Positions 6,096 through 11,654 of a DNA stretch of 12,550 nucleotides are shown piece after piece. Every line of letters begins with the position of its first letter. Within the stretch, counting starts at the first letter, position 1. The notes beneath the pieces were generated by a model. That model did no database searches, had not been told where the DNA came from, and saw only the letters and a list, made by a program, of their open reading frames with translations. A program made the translations under genes and the position numbers. Origin of the DNA: Halanaerobiaceae bacterium (GTDB lineage Bacteria > Bacillota_F > Halanaerobiia > Halanaerobiales > CSSED10-376); NCBI GenBank assembly GCA_003557445.1, contig PWOK01000062.1:1-12550 (forward strand), given 5' to 3'.

Positions 6096-7805
6096 ATGGA
6101 AAAGAAAATCATTTCAACAGATTTATTAATTATAGGTGGAGGAGCAGCAGGTTGTTATGCCGGTGTTAAAGCCCATGAACAGGCTCCTGACCTTGATATT
6201 ACAATAATTGAAAAAGGTCATATAGAAAGAAGTGGTTGTCTGGCTGCAGGGATAAATGCCATTAATGCTTACCTTACTCCGGGTGAAACCCCTGAAAGCT
6301 TTCTGGAATATGTAAAAAAAGATTCCCGGGGTCTTGTCAGGGATGATCTGGTATATACAATAGGCAAAAATGTAAATAAAGTTACCAGAGAAGTTGAAAA
6401 ATGGGGTCTGCCAATCCTTAAAGATAAAAATGGTAATTATCTGGCCCGCAGTTCTCGCAGTATAAAAATTAAAGGAGAAAAATTTAAACCACTGCTGGCC
6501 CGAAAAGTTAAACAAACAGGAATCAGGGTTTTAAACAGGACCACAGCCACCAATTATATAAAAGAAGGAAACAGAGTAAAGGGTTGTTTTGCTTTCAATG
6601 TCAGGAGTGGGATTTTTTATATAATAAAAGCCAGGGCTGTTATCTGTGCCACAGGTGGGGCTTCAGGTATTTTTCAACCCAATAATAAGGGAATGGCCAG
6701 ACATAAAATGTGGTATCCTCCTTTTAACACTGGTGCTGGTTATGCCATGGGAATTAGAGCTGGAGCTGAAATGACTTCTTTTGAAATGAGATTTGTGGCC
6801 TTAAGGGTTAAAGATGTTCTTGCCCCAACAGGAACATTTGCCTTTGCGGGAGCCAGACAGTTGAATAGTGAGGGAGAGGAATATCTGAAAAAATATAATC
6901 AAATATATACTTCTCTAAGACTTTATGCCACCGTTCAGGAAGAAAAAGAGGGAAGAGGCCCCTGTTATCTGGATTTAGAGGATGTAGATAAAGATGAAAG
7001 TGAAAAAATTTACAGGTCATTACTGGATATGTGTCCTGGTCTGGTACTGATGTGGGAAGAACAGGGAGTTAAACCCAACCAGATCAAGGTTGAAATAGAA
7101 GGAACTGAACCATATATTGTTGGTGGTCACTGTCAGGCTGGATACTGGATTGACAGTAATCGGAAAACAACTATTGATGGTTTATATGCTGCAGGTGATG
7201 TGGCCGGTGGGGCTCCCAAAAAATATGTTACCGGGGCTTTTGTAGAAGGAGAAATAGCAGCAAAAAATGCTATTAACTATATACAGGAAAATAATACACA
7301 AATCAAAAATTTATCTGCTTTAATTAAAACAGAATATGAAAGGGTTATCCGTCCTTTAAATAATAGAAATGGATTAAAACCGGAAATAATGGAACTTATG
7401 TTACAGGATTCTATGGAAAAACATGCTGGAGGCAAAAGAAAATATTACGAATTAAGGGAAGCCCAGCTTTTAAGAGCCAGAAAATTAATAGAAGGTTTAA
7501 AAAAAGAAAGTAATAATATAGTTGCCTCTGATCTTCATCAATTAATGCTTGCCCATGAGGTGCTGGATAGAATTGATCTAGCCCGGGTTTTAATTGAACA
7601 TCTGTTATACCGTAAAGAAACCAGATGGCCTGGATATCAAACCAGAATTGATTACCCTGATTGTAAACCTCATTGGTTGAAATTTGTTAATACCAGGTAT
7701 GATCATAAAAATGATAGTCTGGAAATGATTGAAAGGAAATATTATCCCCTGGAGGAATATATAAAAAGAAATAAAGTGGTGAAAACTGATGACTATAAAA
7801 ATTGA
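6096..7805 (+). CDS. aprA: Adenylylsulfate reductase alpha subunit (AprA-type flavoprotein)
   Basis: A 569-residue FAD flavoprotein of the fumarate-reductase superfamily. It has a dinucleotide-binding GGGAAG at 14-19 preceded by a hydrophobic strand, E39-K40 after the second strand, IERSGCLAAGINAINAY (43-59) and ATGG at 185-188. GTEPYIVGGH (336-345) follows, then AAGDVAGGAPKKYVTG (365-380) at the second FAD contact. The C-terminal ETRWPGYQTRIDYP is typical of this superfamily. ERSG, the IVGGH region and the dedicated AprB next door point to APS reductase, which converts APS to sulfite and AMP. It is shorter than dissimilatory AprA (over 600 residues). ATG 6096 is chosen because GAAGGGG (6081-6087) precedes it; the upstream in-frame extension overlaps metY and has no ribosome site. 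The assimilatory role is inferred from the operon. Another APS-like or fumarate-type substrate cannot be fully excluded. Confidence 0.85.
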   Translation: MEKKIISTDLLIIGGGAAGCYAGVKAHEQAPDLDITIIEKGHIERSGCLAAGINAINAYLTPGETPESFLEYVKKDSRGLVRDDLVYTIGKNVNKVTREVEKWGLPILKDKNGNYLARSSRSIKIKGEKFKPLLARKVKQTGIRVLNRTTATNYIKEGNRVKGCFAFNVRSGIFYIIKARAVICATGGASGIFQPNNKGMARHKMWYPPFNTGAGYAMGIRAGAEMTSFEMRFVALRVKDVLAPTGTFAFAGARQLNSEGEEYLKKYNQIYTSLRLYATVQEEKEGRGPCYLDLEDVDKDESEKIYRSLLDMCPGLVLMWEEQGVKPNQIKVEIEGTEPYIVGGHCQAGYWIDSNRKTTIDGLYAAGDVAGGAPKKYVTGAFVEGEIAAKNAINYIQENNTQIKNLSALIKTEYERVIRPLNNRNGLKPEIMELMLQDSMEKHAGGKRKYYELREAQLLRARKLIEGLKKESNNIVASDLHQLMLAHEVLDRIDLARVLIEHLLYRKETRWPGYQTRIDYPDCKPHWLKFVNTRYDHKNDSLEMIERKYYPLEEYIKRNKVVKTDDYKN

Positions 7806-8097
7806 TAAAAACAGATGTAATGGTTGCCCGGGATTGGAAGAAGGAAGATGTGAAAGAATTTGTCCCGGAGACTTAATCAGACGCAGGAATAATAAAGCGG
7901 AAATAGACTATCCTGAAGATTGCTGGGATTGTGCTGCCTGTGTTAAAGCCTGTCCTTTAAATGCAATCAGTATCTATCTACCAAAAGAAATTGGTGGTAA
8001 AGGGGCAAAAATGTCGGCCAAAATAAAAAAGGATGAAATTATCTGGATTTTTAGTGACTTAAAAGATGGTAAATGCAAATACAAAATGAGCAGATAA
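7789..8097 (+). CDS. aprB: Adenylylsulfate reductase beta subunit (2x[4Fe-4S] ferredoxin, AprB-type)
   Basis: A 102-residue electron-transfer subunit with eight cluster cysteines in two groups: C10, C13, C21 and C25, then C45, C48, C51 and C55. The stretched spacing C-x2-C-x7-C-x3-CP, followed by DLI, is typical of AprB rather than ordinary 8Fe ferredoxins. It would pass electrons to the AprA FAD. Dissimilatory AprB is about 150 residues, with a long C-terminal tail that wraps around AprA. Here only about 45 residues follow the last cysteine, so that tail is short or missing. The ATG overlaps the aprA stop by 17 bases and follows GGTGA (7778-7782), indicating stoichiometric, coupled expression with aprA. 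Confidence 0.88.
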   Translation: MTIKIDKNRCNGCPGLEEGRCERICPGDLIRRRNNKAEIDYPEDCWDCAACVKACPLNAISIYLPKEIGGKGAKMSAKIKKDEIIWIFSDLKDGKCKYKMSR

Positions 8098-8119
8098 AAA
8101 GAGAAAGGGGAGTTTTTTT

Positions 8120-9133
8120 ATGAGTGACTTAATATCTATTAAAGTTAATGGTGAGAAAAAAAAGGTTAACAGTGAAATATCTGTACTGGATTTATTAAAA
8201 GATATGGATGTTGATCCAGAAGTAGCTGTAGTTCGACTTAATGGTGAAAATATAAGTAAAGACAATCTGGAAGATACAGAAATTAAATCAGGAGATAATA
8301 TAGAATTTATATTTTTCATGGGTGGAGGGGCTTTTGACTTTTCTGAAGAAGAAATTGAAAGGTATAGCCGTCATATAATATTAAAGGAACTTGGTGGTAG
8401 TGGTCAGCAGAAAATCAAGGATTCCAGTGTTTTAGTGGTGGGGGCAGGAGGACTTGGTTCCCCTGTTGCTTACTACCTGGCTGCAGCAGGAGTGGGAAAG
8501 CTCGGTATTGTTGATAGTGATGTAGTTGATAGAAGTAATTTACAGAGACAGATACTACACTCTACTGAAGATATAGGTTTATCCAAAGTAAAATCTGCTC
8601 GAGAAAAATTGCAAACAATTAATCCCAATATAGATATAATAACCTATAATCAATATTTGAATAAAAACAATATTGAAGAAATAATTGCTGATTATGATGT
8701 TATAGTGGATGGAGTTGATAATTTTCCCACCCGTTATCTTTTAAATGATGCCTGTGTTTTGAATGATAAAACCCTTGTAGAGGGAGGAATTTTAAGATTT
8801 GAAGGTCAGGTTATGACCATAAAACCCGGAGAAGGCCCCTGTTATCGCTGTGTTTTTAGAGAACCACCATCAGAGGATGCTATCCCCAGCTGTCAGGAGG
8901 CAGGTGTACTGGGAGCAATTGCCGGCACTATAGGGACTTTACAGGCTACTGAAGCACTGAAAATTATTACTGAAATAGGAGAACCACTTATAGGAAGAAT
9001 ATTAACCTATGATGCCAAAAAACTATCTTTTAGGGAAGTAAAAATAAAAAGAGATGAGGATTGTCCTGTTTGTGGTAATAAACCCCGGATAACAGAACTT
9101 ATGGAATATGAAATTAGTTGTGATTTACATTAA
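8120..9133 (+). CDS. ThiS-like sulfur carrier fused to ThiF/MoeB-like E1 adenylyltransferase
   Basis: A 337-residue two-domain fusion. Residues 1-70 form a beta-grasp ThiS/MoaD-type carrier (SIKVNGE start, VAVVRLNGE, GDNIEFIFF) ending in M67-G-G-G70. Residues 71-337 are an E1-like enzyme: RYSRHIIL, the nucleotide loop GAGGLGSP (108-115), DSDVVDRSNLQRQ, and D200 in VDGVDNFPTRY. C258 in PSCQEAGVLG matches the catalytic cysteine. C241/C244 and C315/C318 are the zinc pairs. Carriers must end in a free Gly-Gly to be adenylated and thiocarboxylated, but here the glycines are internal, followed by A71. Cleavage there, plausibly by the JAMM peptidase next door, would free the carrier. In Wolinella, HcyD removes a terminal Ala from HcyS before HcyF activates it; this protein looks like HcyS and HcyF joined. 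AAAGGGGAG (8104-8112) precedes the ATG. Confidence 0.9.
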   Translation: MSDLISIKVNGEKKKVNSEISVLDLLKDMDVDPEVAVVRLNGENISKDNLEDTEIKSGDNIEFIFFMGGGAFDFSEEEIERYSRHIILKELGGSGQQKIKDSSVLVVGAGGLGSPVAYYLAAAGVGKLGIVDSDVVDRSNLQRQILHSTEDIGLSKVKSAREKLQTINPNIDIITYNQYLNKNNIEEIIADYDVIVDGVDNFPTRYLLNDACVLNDKTLVEGGILRFEGQVMTIKPGEGPCYRCVFREPPSEDAIPSCQEAGVLGAIAGTIGTLQATEALKIITEIGEPLIGRILTYDAKKLSFREVKIKRDEDCPVCGNKPRITELMEYEISCDLH

Positions 9134-9138
9134 GAAGG

Positions 9139-9143
9139 GGTGA
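9139..9143 (+). promoter_or_regulatory. Ribosome binding site selecting a GTG start for the JAMM gene
   Basis: GAAGGGGTGA ends in GGTGA at 9139-9143, five bases before GTG 9149. The in-frame GTG at 9140 lies within the site, and TTG 9146 is too close to it. Confidence 0.7.
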
Positions 9144-9148
9144 TATTG

Positions 9149-9577
9149 GTGGAAAAACTAATTCTAAAAAGAAAAGAATATATTAAAGTGATTGAACACT
9201 GTCAGAATGCAAAACCAGATGAAGCCTGTGGAATTATGGCTGGAATCAGAGATAATAAAAAAGGAAAAGTAAAAAAAATATATTTGATGGATAATAAAGA
9301 TGCCAGTCCAGAAAGCTATTTTATGGATCCTGACCAACAATTTGAGGTTTTTAAAAATATGAGGGAGAATGATTTTGAACTTATATCAATATTTCATTCC
9401 CATCCCCATACAGAGGCAAGACCATCAAAAAAGGATATTGAGATGGCCTATTATCCTGAAGCAATATATACAATTATTTCCCTTGCAGAAAAAAAAGAGA
9501 AAATAAGGGCATATAAGATCAAAAATGATAATCATCAAGAAATAAAGGTAATACTGGAGGCTGATAAAAATGGATAA
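9149..9577 (+). CDS. JAMM/MPN+ zinc metallopeptidase (Mec+/HcyD/QbsD-like)
   Basis: A 142-residue single-domain protein with a complete JAMM signature: E25 in DEACGIMAG, then H83-S-H85-x7-S93-x2-D96 in a HSHPHTEARPSKKD stretch. These supply the zinc ligands and catalytic glutamate. Small bacterial JAMM proteins of this type cut after the Gly-Gly of ubiquitin-like sulfur carriers. Mec+ frees cysteine from CysO-Cys, HcyD trims HcyS-Ala and frees homocysteine from HcyS, and QbsD trims QbsE. Its place directly after the ThiS-E1 fusion gives two candidate jobs: cutting at the fusion's internal Gly-Gly-Gly, and releasing the amino-acid product from the carrier. The start is GTG 9149, set by the ribosome site. 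Its end overlaps cysC by eight bases. Which bond it cuts is inferred. Confidence 0.9.
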   Translation: MEKLILKRKEYIKVIEHCQNAKPDEACGIMAGIRDNKKGKVKKIYLMDNKDASPESYFMDPDQQFEVFKNMRENDFELISIFHSHPHTEARPSKKDIEMAYYPEAIYTIISLAEKKEKIRAYKIKNDNHQEIKVILEADKNG

Positions 9578-10187
9578 AGAAAATATTTTTAGAGAAAAAG
9601 GAAAGGTTAATTATAGAGATCGTTGCAAAAATCTGCAGCAAAAAGGACAGGTGATCTGGTTTACCGGGTTATCTGCTTCCGGTAAATCAACAATTTCTAT
9701 TGAATTAGAAAAAAGACTTCTAAAAAGAGAGAAGGCAGTTTACCGGCTGGATGGTGATAATATCAGACATGGTTTAAATGGAGACCTGGGATTTACAGCA
9801 GAAGATAGAAAAGAAAATATTCGCCGGGTGGCAGAAGTAGCTGCTTTATTTAAAGATGCCGGGATTATTACCCTGGCAGCATTTATATCTCCCTACCAGG
9901 AGATAAGAGATTTTGCCCGGTCAAGGGTGGGAGATAAATTTTTCAAAGAAATTTATGTTAAAGCAGATGTAAAAACCTGTGCTCAAAGAGATCCTAAAGG
10001 TTTATATAAAAAAGCATTAAATGGTGAGATAGATAATTTTACCGGTGTTTCTGCTCCCTATGAAGAACCTCAAAACCCTGATTTAGTAATTGATACCAGA
10101 AAATTAAATGTAAAAGAATCTGTTGATAGAGTCTTAAAATTAATTTTTCAGGAACAATACGAACAGGAGCTTGTTTATTCAGGATAA
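9570..10187 (+). CDS. cysC: Adenylylsulfate (APS) kinase
   Basis: A 205-residue single-domain APS kinase, normal length for the family. It has a P-loop GLSASGKST (33-41), the APS-binding DGDNIRHGLN (61-70), LGFTAEDRKENIRR with its basic helix (73-86), and FISPYQ with S107 at the position of the family's active-site serine. A late block (NGEIDNFTGVSAPYEEP) completes the lid and substrate site. It phosphorylates APS to PAPS with ATP. No ATP sulfurylase domain is fused to it. Its role is puzzling, since AprAB uses APS rather than PAPS and no CysH-type PAPS reductase lies nearby. Supplying PAPS for sulfation, or buffering APS, are possibilities. GGAGG (9556-9560) lies nine bases before the ATG, and the ATG overlaps the JAMM gene's stop. 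It is the last gene before the terminator. Confidence 0.93.
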   Translation: MDKENIFREKGKVNYRDRCKNLQQKGQVIWFTGLSASGKSTISIELEKRLLKREKAVYRLDGDNIRHGLNGDLGFTAEDRKENIRRVAEVAALFKDAGIITLAAFISPYQEIRDFARSRVGDKFFKEIYVKADVKTCAQRDPKGLYKKALNGEIDNFTGVSAPYEEPQNPDLVIDTRKLNVKESVDRVLKLIFQEQYEQELVYSG

Positions 10188-10215
10188 TTAATAATATAAA
10201 CTGAATAATTGATAT

Positions 10216-10245
10216 AAGCCTGATTGTAAGAAATCAGGTTTTTTT
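10216..10245 (+). terminator. Rho-independent terminator of the sulfur operon
   Basis: CCTGATT (10219-10225) pairs with AATCAGG (10232-10238) around a six-base loop. The stem can be extended by a G-T wobble and two A-T pairs, and T-run 10239-10245 follows directly. It begins about 30 bases after the cysC stop. Confidence 0.9.
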
Positions 10246-10247
10246 AT

Positions 10248-10275
10248 TTGCTATCTATATTTAAAATGATATAAT
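10248..10275 (+). promoter_or_regulatory. Extended -10 sigma-A promoter upstream of the MFS remnant
   Basis: TTGCTA (10248-10253) and TATAAT (10270-10275) are 16 bases apart, with TG at 10267-10268 giving an extended -10 (TGnTATAAT). Transcription would start near 10282. It begins right after the operon terminator, so the remnant may still be transcribed. Confidence 0.6.
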
Positions 10276-10316
10276 ATAAAGCAATTATCTTTATGAAATA
10301 GGAGGCTTTGAACATT

Positions 10317-10712
10317 ATGAAAAAAAATATAGTAATATATCTATTTATCTCCAATGCCTTAATGTTTTTTTTTCAGGGAATATCAAAGGGGATTTATACA
10401 CCAATGGTTTCTCCTTTCAGGGAAACATTTTTTAATCATAATACACTGATTAATTCTTATGTACTAAAAATGACTCCCAGAAAATACCGGGGTACAGGAT
10501 TTGGTCTTTTTAGCACACTTTATACCATAATTTATAGTATGGGTCCTGTTGTTACAGGTTTTTTCAATGACCAGTTTAATATGGTAATTGGAATGCGAAT
10601 AACATTAATAGCAATTGTGATTGCCTTTCTTTTAATAGTAAAATTTGATTATTTTATAGATACTGAATCCAGAAAAAAACTAGAATTAAATGGAAATAGT
10701 GGTTTGACTTAA
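10317..10712 (+). pseudogene. Internally deleted MFS transporter remnant
   Basis: The 131-codon frame looks like the two ends of a 12-helix major facilitator transporter joined in frame. Residues 1-36 resemble a first membrane helix and following loop (KKNIVIYLFISNALMFFFQGISKGIYTP). Residues from about 46 resemble the late part of such proteins: TPRKYRGTGFGLFSTLYTIIYSMGPVVTGFFND matches the TM10-TM11 loop and helix pattern, then one more helix (94-110) and a charged tail. Helices 2-9, about 250 residues, are missing, so transport is not expected. The junction appears to fall between about 36 and 46 (TFFNHNTLINS). AGGAGG (10300-10305) and a promoter remain, with ATG 10317 at suitable spacing. 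I infer a deletion within a once complete gene. A short functional protein is possible but less likely. Confidence 0.7.
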
Positions 10713-10733
10713 GGTTTCTATTTGAGATATAAT
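10704..10733 (+). promoter_or_regulatory. Sigma-A promoter of ylxP-yaaR
   Basis: TTGACT (10704-10709, five of six) and a perfect TATAAT (10728-10733) are 18 bases apart. Transcription would start near 10740, about 24 bases before the ATG. The -35 overlaps the last codons of the MFS remnant. Confidence 0.65.
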
Positions 10734-10763
10734 TTAAATATAATCAGTAGAGGAGTATTTAAG

Positions 10764-11042
10764 ATGATTGTTTATTGTCAGGTTGATCTTTTAATACCGA
10801 TGGCCCATTCTTTAAAGGATAAAAGAAGGGTAATAAAAAGCCTTCAGGACAAATTAACCAACAAATATAATGTTGCAGTTTCAGAGATAGATAATAATGA
10901 TATCTGGAAAAACTCTACTCTGGGTATAGTTTCAATAAGTAAAGATAATGTCTTTCTGGAAAAACTTATGGAATCTATTATTGATTATATTGAACAATTT
11001 AATAATATACAGTTGTTAAATTATACTCTGGAATATTATTAA
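10764..11042 (+). CDS. ylxP: DUF503 / YlxP family protein
   Basis: A 92-residue protein of the DUF503/YlxP family. It starts with the family's alternating hydrophobic strand (MIVYCQVDLLIP), then the hallmark H15-SLKDKRRVIKSL helix, then NVAVSEIDNNDIWKNSTLGIV in the second strand pair. These small proteins are often encoded in the nusA-infB-rbfA neighbourhood and have been linked to ribosome maturation; here the gene sits elsewhere. The precise role is unsettled. ATG 10764 is chosen because AGAGGAG (10749-10755) precedes it. The frame extends up to TTG 10722, but that lies in the promoter's -10 region and has no ribosome site. The gene is 12 bases before yaaR and probably cotranscribed with it. 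Confidence 0.88.
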   Translation: MIVYCQVDLLIPMAHSLKDKRRVIKSLQDKLTNKYNVAVSEIDNNDIWKNSTLGIVSISKDNVFLEKLMESIIDYIEQFNNIQLLNYTLEYY

Positions 11043-11054
11043 GGAGCTGAATTT

Positions 11055-11507
11055 ATGAAAATTAATAATCGTGATTTATCCTCAAATAAAATTAAAAAAA
11101 ATTCAGTGGTAAAAAACGAAAAAAGCACTGATAGTACACAAAAAAGTTTCCAGAGCAAACTGGCTGAAATAAACAGTCAGGAGGTCAAAAAAAGACTGGA
11201 TAAATTACTGAATATTGTTGACCGGGAAGGTAAAAAATTAAAAGAAACACTTGATATGGATGATCTTTTAAGTTATAAAAGAAAAGTTCAGCATTTTTTG
11301 CGGATTTTACAGAAAGAATTTGTACAGGCCAAACAATCTTTCAGCTGGGATGATACAGGTAATGTTAAAACTCATACAATTATAGAAAAAGTAGACCATA
11401 ATCTAGAAATCCTGCAAAAATTATTTTTACAGGAACAGGCAGATGTTCTGGAAGTGGTAAGAAAAATAGATGAAATAAGGGGGCTTTTACTTGATTTATA
11501 CATTTAA
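11055..11507 (+). CDS. yaaR: YaaR family protein (DUF327)
   Basis: A 150-residue soluble, charged, mostly helical protein. The first 35 or so residues are polar and probably disordered (Lys, Asn and Ser-rich). The rest shows the YaaR/DUF327 plan: FQSKLAEINSQEVKKRLDKLLNIVDREGKKL, then DLLSYKRKVQHFLRILQKEF, then IIEKVDHNLEILQKLF, and the characteristic ending KIDEIRGLLLDLYI. There is no signal peptide or membrane segment. Members are common in Firmicutes, but the function is not established. AAGGAG (11041-11046) lies eight bases before the ATG, partly within the ylxP stop region. The following 147 bases hold no strong terminator. A four-bp stem with a T-run (11558-11580) is the only candidate, so transcription may run on. 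Confidence 0.85.
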   Translation: MKINNRDLSSNKIKKNSVVKNEKSTDSTQKSFQSKLAEINSQEVKKRLDKLLNIVDREGKKLKETLDMDDLLSYKRKVQHFLRILQKEFVQAKQSFSWDDTGNVKTHTIIEKVDHNLEILQKLFLQEQADVLEVVRKIDEIRGLLLDLYI

Positions 11508-11654
11508 TCCATAAAAATAGAAAAAATATAATAATATGAATTATTTTATATCAGCATTCTCCCAAAATAGAGATTTTTTTCAAAGAAAAGCAGGAATATC
11601 AAGAAGAAGATAGAATTATTATTATATATCGTCGAAAAAAGGGAGGATTTGCTG

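Larger units (their letters stand above)
1440..10245 (+). other. Predicted eight-gene sulfur assimilation operon
   Basis: Eight co-directional genes run from one promoter to one terminator: sulfite reductase-TusA, cysK, metY, aprA, aprB, ThiS-E1 fusion, JAMM peptidase and cysC. Three junctions overlap (11, 17 and 8 bases) and the other gaps are 15-29 bases, leaving no room for internal promoters of the usual size. The content covers APS to sulfite to protein-bound sulfur to cysteine and homocysteine. No regulator, sulfate transporter, ATP sulfurylase or acetyltransferase is included. Confidence 0.8.

Noticed and set aside
1523..10187. A dissimilatory sulfate reduction locus
   Set aside because: AprAB alone suggested it, but dsrAB, dsrC, qmo and sat are absent, the reductase is a single-chain siroheme enzyme, and the other genes make cysteine and homocysteine.
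11629..11640. A Spo0A box upstream of the secreted stalk/AMIN protein gene
   Set aside because: ATCGTCGAAAA matches most of the core, but it is a single imperfect site in AT-rich DNA next to the ribosome site, which is not enough to call.
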